64,000 nt of DNA from Prunus persica. Lineage: Eukaryota > Streptophyta > Magnoliopsida > Rosales > Rosaceae. Location of the stretch: positions 2,027,395 to 2,091,394 of the forward strand of contig NC_034009.1 in assembly GCF_000346465.2 (NCBI RefSeq), given 5' to 3'. Below the pieces are notes generated by a model, which was not told the DNA's origin, did no database searches, and saw nothing but the letters and a program-made list of their open reading frames with translations. This document shows, in pieces, positions 12,291 through 24,240 of the stretch. The first letter of the stretch is position 1. Each line of letters begins with the position of its first letter. The translations under genes and the position numbers were made by a program.

Positions 12291-14286
12291 CTCTCTCAAT
12301 CCCTCATAGCCTTGGTGTGCAGCTCCAAGGGACCTCCAAGCCTATTTTCATGGGTTCCAAGAGGTCGTGCCACCCCATTGTGGCTCCGTCACTGCCCTAC
12401 ACCATTCCAAGAAATGACAAATGGACCTATTGAATTTAATTTTCATTATTAAATTACTTTGATGCCTTATTAAGTGTTTTAGTTTTTATGATTTTTTATG
12501 AGATTTTAAGATTGGGCTTGTTTTAAGAAATCGATGGCAGTTTTCTAATTTATAGGGAGTTCAAAGCCTCTTTGTTATGTTGTAAATGAGTTTTGGATCT
12601 ATTTTAAAGTCCATTTCATGTGGGGTTAAATTTTTTTAAAAAAATGCCCTTGTATTGGGTATAATAGTAAATCTCCCTAAAAAAACTTGAACTGAACTTT
12701 TGGTCCAACAAATTTGGTTCAAATCCCAAAAGGGTGCAAACCCCAAAACTTTTGGTTCAATAAATTTGGTTTGATATTGTTGAGGCCAAAAAAATCCACG
12801 GTTGGGCCCGAATAAATTCCCGGCCCAATACGACACATCATTGAGAAAATACCCAATTTAGAGCATGCAAAAGTCCGCCATGCACGAGTCACACTCCACG
12901 TGCCATGCCAAATAAATAATCCGTCATGCTAGGAATCTAGATTAAGATTATAAAATGCATTAACTCTGCAAATCCATGCTAATTATCCCGTCAAGCATTA
13001 TAATTAAAAGCATGCCAAGCGACATGCCATGCCAAGCAGGAAATCATTATTGCATACCCAACCACGCTACAAGCCTAAGTGGACCCAAGCCATTCGAATG
13101 CCAGGGGCTTGCTTGAGTGAGTTGTGGTATGGATGGTAATAAATCGACATGAGGCCTATTGATAGGCCGAGACATGGAAGTATCGGGTTGCTTAAGAGCC
13201 TCAGGACTCAAGTCCATTTCCTAGGCCTAAACATGTGGGTGAGCACAAAAGAGGAAAAAATAGCCCAATCAAAATAGCCTATTGACTCAACCAAAAAGCC
13301 CAACGTTTAATAAAAATAGCCTACTTACTTAATGAACCACCTTGGCCCATACAATTACCATAATAAGCTACAAAGGCCCCAGCACCTGGCTGGAAAAACA
13401 AAAGCCACAAGAGGAGGTCTGAAGGTTCATTGAACAAAGCTGCTGGGAGGTTCCAGCACATGGGGGGAGCAAGTTTCAAGCAAAAAAATTCAAGGAACCA
13501 AGGGATATTAGCGCGCAAGCTGCCAGGAGGAGAAACACCCTTCGGACCAGCATGTACATCCATTTGCTTTCCTTCATCAGATCTAGCCATGGAAGAAGGA
13601 AGGAAAGAAGAAGAAAAATACCTGAGAATGAGAATCTCCCACTGAAACAGCTGTGGGAAATGGGCCTTAAGCTCCAAAAAATCCCTGATTTTGTGCAAAT
13701 AGGCAGAGAAAATTTCACCAAGATAGGAAAAGTCAAGGGAGGAGAGGAGAAAGGAAGGGAAAAGCTTGGCCAAATTGGGTAGAAACCATTAGGGTTTCTT
13801 GGGAAGGGATGGTTTCCAGCGGCTATAAAATGCGGCCTCTTCTACCCAACAAAATCAACCTACATCCAGAGAGCAAGCTTCCTCTCTTGCCTACAAAACC
13901 TAGCAATTTGGTGCACTATTCATGCTTCTTCTCCACTTTCCTCTTCTGGCAGACCATTTTCAGAATCTCTGTCAATCTGTCGGAAGAACATTGTTCTTTC
14001 TTTCTCTCTTCTCAGCCAAATCTTCTTGCAAACCTTTCCTTTCTTACCTTAACACTCAATTTTTCCCCAAAAAAGCATAATTTTCTCTTCAGTGCTAAAC
14101 TCATGTCCATTTTGCTTCCATGCCACAAGTCTTTCATGCCAAGCTAGAAAAATTTATCTATAAGCATTAAGAAATCATCTGTAAGCTACTGTTATTTTAG
14201 TTGGTGAAGGTAACCAAGATGCTTCCTAAGGCTCTACTGCTATTTCGAAGCATTTTTTGGGCTTGATTTTCGAACTCAGACACAGA
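12291..14286. other. Unclassified spacer
   Basis: About 2 kb, less AT-rich than its surroundings. Overlapping open frames on both strands at 13321-14147 (up to 150 aa) show no recognisable domain and no ATG context that favours one of them. The sequence resumes after the solo LTR at 16990, so it was continuous before that insertion. It may itself be an older degraded retroelement. Confidence 0.3.
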
Positions 14287-14291
14287 GGACA

Positions 14292-16984
14292 TGTAACACC
14301 CCGACTCCAAATTAAATATTTATTTTAATCGATTTAAATAAAATTACGAATTTACCCTTCGGGTAGGGGTAAATTGGTCACTTTCTTCATCGAAAGGATT
14401 TTGGGACTGTGGATGGTATTTCTGAGTAGGTGGTTCTGAGACGAATTCGTAGACATGCGATAGGCTTGAATCGAAATTGTAACGAAAAAGTTACGGGCAA
14501 AACACTATCAGTGACAAAACTGTAAATATTTCAAAAAATGTGGTAAAAATCAGATTTTTCACCTCAGCTCTCTCTCTCCTCACGCGTGCTCGACACTCTC
14601 TCTCTCCTCAGTCTCTCTCTCTCCCCGACACCGACTCTCTCTCTCCTCGGTTCTCTCAGCTCTGGCCACGGCAGGACACGAGACCGGTCCCGATTGACTC
14701 GCCTCGACGTCCCGATCAAGACCTGCCCGTTTTTCCCATCGGAAACTACGAAATCCGGCCGCGAGCTCGACTGTTTTGAATCGGAGCTTTCCCGCCGTCG
14801 CGCCGCTGCCTCCGCCGCCCAAACCCGGTGAGTGAGGTATGGTTTCTCATCCATTTTTCGAGTTCTAGCTGACTGTTGTATAGGTTTGGACCGATTCGTT
14901 GTCTAGGAAATCAATTAGAAAATCTAGGTTTTGGCCGGATTTCAAAATGAAATTCCGGCCAGTTGCCGCCCGAATTGGACATTCCCGTAGTTGAATGAAG
15001 TGATCCTGACCTCGAGTAGGAGCTAGGGTAGGAAGGGTGAGCTCGGGTGTGGAGTTTTTCCGTCGCTGGAATTACTCTACACACCCACGCGCTGTCGGCG
15101 TGTGTGGCGGCGCGTGGGCGAGGCTGGTGAAGCTGTAAATTAACCCGATGAGATCCTTAGGTTGTCACGAGCGCATAGGAATTCGCGGATCTCAATTCGG
15201 ATGTCGTTTGACTATCGAACGAATTTTCGCATATTGTGCGTTAATAGAGTTCGATAGGTTTCGACCGTTAGATCTTTCTCAAATTAAAATATGTTGTTCT
15301 AGGTATTCCTAGGACCATATGGGACTTCACGAATTATGAATCGGAGCCCCGGATGTTCCGATTCAATAATGCAAAGTTTGCAGGTTAGCGATAACCGTAA
15401 AATCGTAAACGATTCCTAAACCTGTAATCGGACCTTAGGAAACCTTCTTCAACATGCACGTACGGGGAATTTGGGGATTTAAGCATTTAATTTGTGATTT
15501 CCGCTTCGATGTAATTTTATATTAATTAACGGTTCGTATCTCGAAATAGGTGTTTCGACTGCACGTACGTAGCAAGCAGGACCCTCACGTGGTCAGGCAG
15601 CTTGAGAATACTTGTGAGTGGACTTTGTTTTCAATCATATGCATGGTTTTAATTGACGAAAGATTTTTGCATAATGTTTTAATGGCTTATGGAATATATA
15701 TTATATTCATGAGTTGATTATGATGGTTGTATAGCACTTGGCAATATATTGTGAGTTTGGCATTTTGGGTTTTGGAGAGTGCATTTTATTTGGGTTGTGG
15801 GGAAGTATATTTATATATTATCTATAGACGAGATACTTGGGTCGTTGGAGGGTGTTGTGGAAGAATTTGACTTTGAGAGGAGTTGTATGATTACACTATG
15901 TAAGTACCTTCCCCAGTTACCAGTCTCACTCGCGGCGTTGGATGTTCCGGCGTGTGAGACACTTTCCATATGCGGCGTTCGATGTTCCGGCGTATGGAAA
16001 GACTTTGTATAGAGTTTAGGGTCATCACCATGGCGTTGGATGTTCAAGTGTGTGATGATCCAGTCTGCGCGCGTAGGACATAGTTTGGGAGCTACACATG
16101 GCGTTGGATGTTCCAGTGTGGGAGCTTTGGAGTTTCGTCCCCCGGTTGGACCGCTCATCCCTAGACGCAGAATAGCACCTGGAAATCCTGCGAACTAGTC
16201 AAATGATCCCCCAGTTAGATTGTTTTCCCGGTACCTAGGTGGTGTGATGAGTGTATCGTATAGCTATTTATAGTTATGTTTATATATATATATATATGTA
16301 TATTTATATGTATACGTATAGTTGAGTGAGCAAGGAATTAGAGTTTGTTTAGTGGTTTGACAGGAGTTGTAAGATTGAGAGAGTGGGTTTCTTTTTGAAG
16401 GAGATAACTGGTGTTTTTAGAAGAGTTTTAATGAAGCATGTTTTGAGTAATTAATTATTGAATTGTGAACCTGTATGACTTGAGCATTATTTTTACATGG
16501 TGGGGTTACTATATTATTTTTAACTGCAAATCTGGTTTTTTTTCCACTCACATGTTTTCTGTTTTGCGCCCCCCAGCCAGTAGTCGCTCCAGGAAGCGTG
16601 CAAGTGGTGTACGAAGCTCAAACTGTGCATCTTTCTAGTTAGGAACTGAGTAATTTCTTCTACTCAACTGTTCTTGTAATCTAAATTCAGTAGATGCTCT
16701 GTATTGCCCATGGTAGATTTTTACTTGTGAGGCCGGAGGCCGCTCTAGTATGACTTGTAGATTTATGAAAGCATGCTGCTGGTTGGAATTATTTTTATTT
16801 TTATTTCATGCATGTTGCAGGTTGAGTAATATTCGTTGGGATTGCTTAAATTACAGGGGAGACTCTGCCAAAATTTTGGTAGAAAGTCTCTATTTCTTAT
16901 TAGGTGGGCCCGGCATCGGGATGATGTCGGAATAAAGACGGGGTCCGCTTCGGTTTCCGAGAAATTTCGGGACGGGTCCTGTCA
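14292..16984 (+). mobile_element. Solo Ty3/gypsy LTR
   Basis: This LTR of 2693 bp starts TGTAACACCCCGACTCC and ends GGGTCCTGTCA. It is flanked by the perfect 5-bp repeat GGACA (14287-14291 and 16985-16989). It is the same family as the LTR at 33451-36452: shared blocks include the start, the TTACGGGCAAAA region, the CT-rich stretch (14570-14650), the GCGCCCCCCAGCCAGTAGT block (mirrored at 33835) and the end. No primer site or internal domain follows, so it is a solo LTR left by recombination between the two LTRs of a full element. A TA-dinucleotide run lies near 16285. Confidence 0.9.
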
Positions 16985-17283
16985 GGACAATTTCATCAAT
17001 CTGCCATTTACGGCAACCCAGACCATTTACAGCTGCCGAAAGAAAAAGCCCCCACAAATATATCAAATTTATATGTTTAGCCGTGTTGTGGTTTGCTATT
17101 CACCGAGAAATCAAACTCTATCTCTTTTTAGAGCCACATGTCTTGTTCCAATAAGATTTTTAACAAGCTTAAACATTGTGCTTTCCCCGTATACCCACTG
17201 CAGCATTAACACTTTTTTATTTATTTATAAGGAGCACTAGATTAGATTGGAAAATACCTATATTTCATGTGCATTTATAGTAT

Positions 17284-17460
17284 AATATGGACATTGTTGT
17301 CTAACTTGGTGGATAAATGGGGACTATGATAGGTTGATGGCTAAAACATATCCCATCTAATCTCCTTGAAAATAAGGGATTATGAGGGATAAGTTTCAGT
17401 CATCAACCTCTTATGAATAGTCCTCCTTCATCCTCCAAGTTAGACAACAATGTTCATATT
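17284..17460. mobile_element. Foldback MITE
   Basis: The left arm AATATGGACATTGTTGTCTAA through CTAACTTGG is repeated inverted at the right end (CCAAGTTAGACAACAATG then TTCATATT). The inner parts (GATAGGTTGATGGC against TCATCAACCTCTTATG) also pair. There is no coding capacity. A target duplication is not clear, so the superfamily is unassigned. Confidence 0.7.
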
Positions 17461-18517
17461 ATGTCTTGATTCTAGTCTAGTCTAGTCCTCTCTATCAACA
17501 AGCTCTAAGTGTGTCTATTCCCTCCTTTTCCCGTCATTTCAATTTTCTCTCTCCTCTCGCGTACACACACTGCTCTTCATCTGCTACTCTTCTTCTTTTT
17601 TTCTCCTCTATCCCCCCATCTAATTCCTTTCATTACTCTTTATTTTTGAAAGGAACCTAACTAAAGGACGATAAAAATTACATTGTGGAGTAGGCTCAAA
17701 CAAGTGCCTAGCGCGCTTAGTGCTTGAACACTCTTGTACGTATATGTATTATTTTGAACTATTTTTGGTTTTAGATCAGAGTTATTCATATCTTGATTCT
17801 ATAATACATGTTTTTCATGTTTGTCAAAAAGAAGAAGATGTGAAAACTTGCACAAACGTAACATAGCTGTGACCTCTAACCTGTCCAACACGCCTGTACC
17901 CCGACATAAAATATGTTTAGTAAACAATTGTATGAATTATCTAATACTGAGGTAGATACTTCTCTGAAACAGGAAGAAAATAAATAAATAAAGTGACGTA
18001 GACACTGACCCAAAATAAAGACGTAGACTACTATGAGGTCGGCAATTCACGGTGGATGACTTTGTCACTTGTGAACAGTCGTGGACTTGTGTGCACATAC
18101 AAAGTATATTTTGTGATTCCGGATCCGATCAGCACGGCAGAAAAGATTAACTTGTTGGGATTGAAGCCGGCAAATTGGGTTCCAATCATTTCGATAGGCA
18201 CATAGAAAGCATATTTCATGATATCTTATTAGAACTCAAAAACTTACACGTGGCTTTCCATGGCGGGGTGGCAATCCTCAACTTAATGAAATATATAATA
18301 TTATTAGTGCCTAACTTGAGGGTGTATTTGAATGTGGTTATTATGTACATTGGTGCACAGATGTGAAGAGTAGTTGAATGTTAAGCAACTTTGCACGGAC
18401 ATATAAGATGTTGAACTATTTTCCTCATTGCAAATTGTATTGAGATTGAAACCTCAACTTTTTCATCGTAATAGAGCACGTTTTAGGGTGTATAGGAAAC
18501 TGCCATATTTTTAGATT
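17461..18517. other. Intergenic, nothing recognised
   Basis: A stretch of about 1 kb between the MITE and the Cassandra LTR. No open frame has a recognisable motif, and there is no clear repeat structure. Confidence 0.35.
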
Positions 18518-18769
18518 GGTTCCGCCGTAACACGATATTATCCGCTTTGGGTCCCCTTTTCTGTCCTCACGGTTTTGTTTATGGGAATTCACGAGCAACT
18601 TTCCAGTGGGTCACCCATCCTGGGATTATCTAGCTCCAACTCGCTTAACTTCGGAGTTCCCATGATTCCGAAGCTAGTGAGCTCCCAAAAGGCTTCGTGC
18701 TAAATGGAGGCGGACATGTACATATAAGGCACATCACCCCCTCTCCGTTGGTCGATGTGGGATGTTACA
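18518..18769 (-). mobile_element. Cassandra LTR with 5S rRNA-like core
   Basis: On the minus strand the LTR starts TGTAACATCCCACATCG, continues CAACGGAGAGGGGGTG, and carries a core very like plant 5S rRNA (AACTCCGAAGTTAAGCGAG and GGATGGGTGACC, on + at about 18604-18665). It ends near GTGTTACGGCGGAACCA. Cassandra elements are non-coding terminal-repeat retrotransposons in miniature whose LTRs contain a 5S-derived promoter. No internal domain or second LTR is adjacent, so this is a solo copy. I do not see a target duplication. Confidence 0.85.
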
Positions 18770-19240
18770 CAAACCTTGTAAATCTTGTAAATATTGTGTG
18801 TAAACACAATTTCAAGCGAACATTGTAAATCTTGTATGTTGTGTGATCAATTGCTTTCTGAATTGTTTTGCGCAATTTTTGAGCTAGGAAAATGCGTAGA
18901 GAAATCCCAACAGTTGGTATGGTAGGTGCAATGTGAAAGGAAAAAAAAAATATTTATTGTATTTTTGTATGTAATGTGTTCAACCAAATGGGCCCCAAAC
19001 GTTAAATATGATCGAGTTACTCAAAATAATAATATTGGAGAATCAAATTGATAAACTGAACATACAGTTGAGGCCGAGGGAGAGAGCACTGACTTTACAT
19101 TCATATATAAATAAAAAATAAAGTCGCGATCCATGTGTGAAACGGTAGACTGGCCATTTCAAAATAGTAAATTAGAGGAGGATCCGCTTTTTGCGTAGTT
19201 TACATGTTACCGTCCATCCGTCAGATGAAGAAGCAAAGGC
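18770..19240. other. Intergenic upstream of SEO-B
   Basis: Promoter-side region of SEO-B, AT-rich. No gene or repeat with clear ends. Confidence 0.4.
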
Positions 19241-19249
19241 TATAAAAAG
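19241..19249 (+). promoter_or_regulatory. TATA box of SEO-B
   Basis: TATAAAAAG lies 120 bp upstream of the SEO-B ATG, at the same distance as in SEO-A and SEO-C. Confidence 0.65.
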
Positions 19250-19360
19250 GTACAGTTTCATAGTGGACAAGGCACATTCAGCTCACTTGCAACACTTTGA
19301 AGCCATCCCTAGTTCTTTCTGTTTCTGCCTCTGCTTAAACCCCATCCCTAGTTCTTAATC

Positions 19361-22090
19361 ATGAACAGCATCCAGCTAAATGAGTACAGCCATTACGGGT
19401 TTACCTTAACCGAGCCAGAAGAAATCTTGGAGATCATTTGTGAAAACCATGCTCCTGAAAACCATCCCAAGTTTGATGTCCGTTCTCTTTTCTTCATCAC
19501 TGAAAACATCATCAAGCATTCGACACATACCTCAATCGTATCGAAAAGTGATGAGATCAAGCCCCAAAACTTCGATAACTTCATCTCCCCACTGTGCGCT
19601 CTCAAGTCCATTGGATGCGAGGTCATACCAATTTCTTTTTCTTTTAATTTAATTGCATGACCAAAATTGATATATGCATATGCCTGATGATTATTTACTT
19701 TCTTACACATCTAATAAGTCTTTGTTTGCTCTTGAAATTTCAGATGTCATGTAAGGCTGTACGTGAAAATAGTGCCCAAACCACAACCCTAGGAATATTT
19801 GGAAAGCTAACCAAGTATTCATGGGAAGCGAAAGCAGTGCTGGCCCTAGCAGCCTTTGCTATGGAATATGGAAATTCCTGGCTCCTTTCCCAGCTTTACC
19901 CCCAATCTGACCAGCTTACCACTGCACTCGCAATCCTTAATCGCGTTCCACTCCTTCTCAATTCCACCGCAAATTTTAAGAAACAGCAGGAAACAGTTGT
20001 TGAACTCAACAAAACAATCAATGCGACGCTGCAAGTGATTAAGTGCATCCTTAAGCTAGACGAACTTTCTGCACATATTGATCCAAACCATGCATCATTG
20101 AAGAGTGCAAAAAAGGATGTCCCAATAAATACATATTGGTCAATCTTAACCATCGTATCTTGCGCCACGGAGGTCTTCTATCTTACTAGAGATGAGTAAG
20201 TAGTTCGGGCATGCTTTCTTTTATTCATGTCGTAACCATATAGACATAATTAAATTATTAAGACCATGATTTCCTCCATTTCAGAGAGAAGCCACAAGCT
20301 GTTTCAATTCTATCCCACTTTGTTACTAAAAGAATCAACGACATCCTAGCCAAGCTTAAGAGGCAGCTTACAATCTGTCAAAAAGAAATAGGTGGGATGC
20401 TTCTGTGGATGAATTATATAACATTGAACTTGACATTTAATCCAGTGCATGCCCCACTGAATATTTTGTTTCGTTCTTCTTCTTTTTCCTTCTAATTTAT
20501 TTGACACAGATGAGCCAAAGATCTATAGGAAGCTCCTGAAACATGTAGCCCATGCCCATGGTAAAATTACGCATGTCTTCAATACTCTGATTCTTTTCAA
20601 GGATAATGCTTATGCGAAGCCAGCAACCCTTAGTGTCGGTTACACCAACAAGGAGGTTTGCTCTCATAGCACATAGTTTTTTGTAATATTTAGTATGCTG
20701 TTACTAATTTTGACACTCCACCAATTCAATTGTTTTTTTGTTTCCTCCTTTTTTTCTTTTTTCCACACAGGTTTTTGACATCGACGTGCTGGACGGAAAG
20801 TACATAACATTTTACATTTCGACACTAGACAATGTTTCTCATAAAGATATTTTAAGTCTTAAAGAAGTTTACGAGGGAACTGAAAACAACAAGTGTAAGA
20901 TTGTGTGGATTCCTATTGTGGAGGACTGGACTGAATATGGAAGAGAGGAGCAGTTTATGGAATGGAGGTCTAAGATGCCGTGGTACGCAGTGCAGTATTT
21001 ATCACCTGCAACCATCAAGTACATCAAGGAGGAGTGGTACTTTGAGAATAAACCTTTGTCGGTGCTGATGAACCCACATGGAGATGTTGAAAATCTGAAT
21101 GCACTCAACTGGATTCGGATACATGGAATCAATTTCTTTGCTTTCCGAAATATTAATGTCAAGACATGGATTGCACCCGTAGTGCAAGAACTTATGACCC
21201 CGGCATTAGATACCTGGGTGAGTATGTAATAGTTGTTTGACACCAACCGTCTATTTTTTAAGTCTTTATTTGAAGATCACCTTTAAACAAAACAAAAAAT
21301 CATCCTAATCAGAAACCATTTAATTATCATCATGAAATTTTAATGTTCATAAAAACAGAGTGTTCATCTATTTATTTGATAATAGTTTCCAAATTAGCTA
21401 ATGTTTCCCAAAGATAAAATGTGCATGAGTTTTATCCGCAAATCCCTAATTAGTGTATATAACTTATTGTTCGGCCGACAGATGAAAGAGGGAGAATACA
21501 TTTTCTTCTATGGAGGCACAGATGACTACTCGATGGAGCGGTTCAGAATGAAAGCAAACTGCGCAAAGGTTTCCATCCTGGAGGAATTAAAAATCCATGT
21601 CAAGTTATTTTGTGTGGGGAAACTGGAAAAAGGAAGAAGCTTCTCAGATGAGTCAAATGCTGGGGGGTTCTGGTCAAGCATACAAAGCTTGTTGTCTACC
21701 TTATCTGATTATAAGCTGCATGAGGAGCACACGGCCTTGAGAAAACAAGTCCACAAGCTACTTTCCTACAAAAACGATGAAAGTGGATGGTGTGTGCTTA
21801 GCAAAGGGTCTAGTGTCGTCACCAGTGGTCATGGCTGGGCAATTTCTAAGGTCTTGGATGAATTTGACCAGTGGAAGCAACAGATTTCACATGAAAGGAG
21901 CTTCGGAACGTGTTTCCAAGTTTACCACGAGAAGGTTTTAGCTCAGACTACAACTGCTGGTGCCCACTCTGCCGGCTGCAGCTTTGGCAATGCTAGAAAC
22001 ATGGAGTGTTGCCCAGTCTGTAAGACTCCCATCGAGGCAACATTGGTCAGCTATAAGTGCTGTCGCATGTGCAATCTCACTCCCTACTAA
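19361..22090 (+). CDS. SEO-B, sieve element occlusion protein
   Basis: Six exons: 19361-19621, 19744-20195, 20285-20391, 20510-20655, 20771-21217, 21482-22090. The joined frame is open for 673 aa. The family marks are all present: YSWEAKAVLALAAFAMEYG in exon 2, KIVWIPIVEDW and PWYAVQYLSP in exon 5, and a C-terminal cysteine cluster (C647, C648, C651 and a CC pair in SYKCC). The first exon is a fusion of exons 1 and 2 of SEO-A and SEO-C: the intron between them is gone and about 7 residues are missing at the join. The N-terminus (MNSIQLNEYSHYG) also differs and lacks the usual MSD. It is the most diverged of the three complete copies. The role in phloem sealing is inferred from the family. Confidence 0.92.
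21241..21400. repeat. MITE-like fragment in SEO-B intron 5
   Basis: The block ACCGTCTATTTTTTAAGTC, followed by TTTGAAGATCACC and AAAATCATCCTAATCAGAAACC, resembles one arm of the foldback elements at 44930 and 49850. It looks like a degraded single arm. It lies inside the intron, clear of the splice sites. Confidence 0.4.
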
Positions 22091-22780
22091 TTGTCACCAT
22101 GCAATTGGCTCCATCCAGGGTTCAGAGTTCGTAGTTCATCATATTTGCATTGCATGTGTTTAATTTTTCAGTGAACGTTGGTCCTTAATAATATGAGGAT
22201 TTTCGAATGTCCTCGTTTTAATAATATGACTGTGAATGTGATAATCATCGATGTATATGTTCGTCGGTTTGATTTCCAGAACTACAAGATCAAGTAGTTA
22301 TGTTCATGTTTTGAATATCAGTGCATACATGTCATGTTTCGCTGCACACAGATACAACTTTTTCATCCTCCCTCGCAATGTCTTTCAAATTTCTACACCG
22401 CTAGAAGATTATAAAATCCGAGTTGGGTTCGTCAGGTCAGCCAAATCATATCATTTCAAAATTATTGAGTTTACAATTACACCTAATCTTATCAAAATTA
22501 TTTATTGAGTTTACTTCTCTCAAGTACAACGGATCCGGATTTTCAAAAACTAAAAAAAAAACAAAAACAAAAACAAAAAGATTTTTCTCTCAAATATTCA
22601 GCCCCAAATTCGTAAGTAAACCCAAACAAATGGTCAGCCCCGTATTAGTTTTCTTATTATAGACTCTGTAGGGTGGATTATATGATCAAAATTACCAAGT
22701 TCATAATTCAAATTTTGAATTAGTAATAGAAGATTCATTTAATCAGGATTTTAAGTTTCTTATATGTATTTCAAAGGGCA
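22091..22780. other. Intergenic, 3' of SEO-B
   Basis: 3' UTR and spacer. Nothing further recognised. Confidence 0.35.
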
Positions 22781-22784
22781 AAAT

Positions 22785-23090
22785 GCATATCAGGATTTTT
22801 GTAGAAATGTCACATGGACTTATATCTAATTTGAATTTGTCACTTAAAAATAAAAATAAAAATTTCCAAGGTATTTAGAATGAAAAAAAAATATTATTAA
22901 AAAATTGTATATCTTTTAAGCAATTAAAAATGAAAAAAAATAATTAGGAAGAAAAAGCCTAAAATACCCTTAAAATAATTCATTGTTCTCTTTTTTTCCC
23001 CCTAAAATAGAAAGATTAAAATACCCTTGCATGTGACATTTCTACAAAAATCCCAAAAATAAGATATAAATGCCACTAGATCTACTTCAA
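22785..23090. repeat. Foldback repeat
   Basis: ATTTTTGTAGAAATGTCACATG at the left end is matched inverted by CATGTGACATTTCTACAAAAAT at 23031-23052, with a TTATATCT/AGATATAA pair close by. Related ends occur at 56205 and 56995. It is probably a MITE of the same family, with an A-rich centre. Confidence 0.55.
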
Positions 23091-23659
23091 CGACCAAAAA
23101 AAAAAAAAAAACCATGGATTAAACATAATAAGAAAACCGAACAATTTGGGCTTAGATCTAAAGACCCCATAATAAAAATATTTTTATTATTAATGAATCA
23201 AATGTTTACATCAGCTTATGGCTTTATATAGAGAACTAGCTTAACAGAATTACTTAGCAGCTATTTCTCTCTAATGATATTCTAACAACCCAATTGATTC
23301 AGCTCTAACTGTTAAAAGTGTTAAAAGTTAAAACTAATAGCACATGGCATAACAACCCAATTGATTTGGTACTAGATGTTTGTGGGAACACATATTTTAG
23401 CGACCAATAAGAAGATGACACGTGAAAAAGGAATATTCCTTAAGTCAACTAATTACTCTATTTAATTAGGGAAATTACCTTTGAAGATAGGAATATCTCC
23501 CCAAATTTGTAGACCGCACCCGACCGTTCTCCATTACGGATGAAAGAAAAAAAGGGTCGAGTGAGGTCTACAAATTTCTTGATGAGTTTTTTTTTTTTTT
23601 TTTTTTTTTCAGCTAGGTGTGAAACATGGCTATGGGCATTCTCTTGGTTTAGTTTTAAT

Positions 23660-23881
23660 TTTAGGCTAATATGCGGGTTTTCCCCCTTAAAATATACTAT
23701 ATTTGTCAATTTCTCCTCTCTTTTTTTGGGTAAATTAAGGGCATGAATTATTTAAAAATAGCCAATTTACCTCTTACGGTTGGATTTGGGCTTTGAGGCT
23801 TGCTCAAGGCTAATTTACTGAGTTTAACATTGAAAGAGTTGGAGCAGTGTGGATCTGTGTAAGTATGTGTGTGTGTGTGTA

Positions 23882-23938
<57 letters not shown>

Positions 23939-24240
23939 AGGATGGGGTGGGGTGGGTTCGTCAGCGGAGGAGCGTGCAACTGTGTGCAAAAGGGAGGGCC
24001 TGGGTTTTTTTGGTTAATTTTGTTTTTAACTTTTTTATTATTATTTAATAAGTGCATTTTTAAAAATTACGAAATTACTCTTAATATTTACGGAAAATTG
24101 GATGGAGTTTGAAAATCTAACGATAAAAGGTAAATGGGCTATTTTAAAATAATTTGTGTCTTTAATTTACCTAAAAATAATATCTAGGGAGAAAATTGAC
24201 AGTTATGATATAGTTCATGAGGCAAAACTGCATATAACCC
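23660..24240. mobile_element. Foldback element with GA repeat in its loop
   Basis: The left arm (TAATATGCGGGTTTTCCCCC, then TTTGTCAATTTCTCC, GGGTAAATTAAGGGC and AAAATAGCCAATTTACCTC) is matched inverted by the right arm (24120-24240). The loop contains a long pure (GA)n run. There is no coding capacity. The exact ends and target duplication are unclear. Confidence 0.6.
23863..23936. repeat. (TG)n/(GA)n microsatellite
   Basis: A short TG run (about 23863-23882) is followed by a perfect GA run of about 26 units (23885-23936). Confidence 0.95.

Noticed and set aside
13321..13773. 150-codon minus-strand frame overlapping plus-strand frames
   Set aside because: No recognisable domain, no splice or promoter context, and competing frames on the other strand.
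18600..18690. 5S rRNA gene on the minus strand
   Set aside because: Only parts of the 5S sequence are matched and it lies inside an LTR with Cassandra ends, so it is an element promoter, not an rRNA gene.
23824..24112. Frames rich in SLSLSL or REREREREE
   Set aside because: They translate the GA microsatellite.
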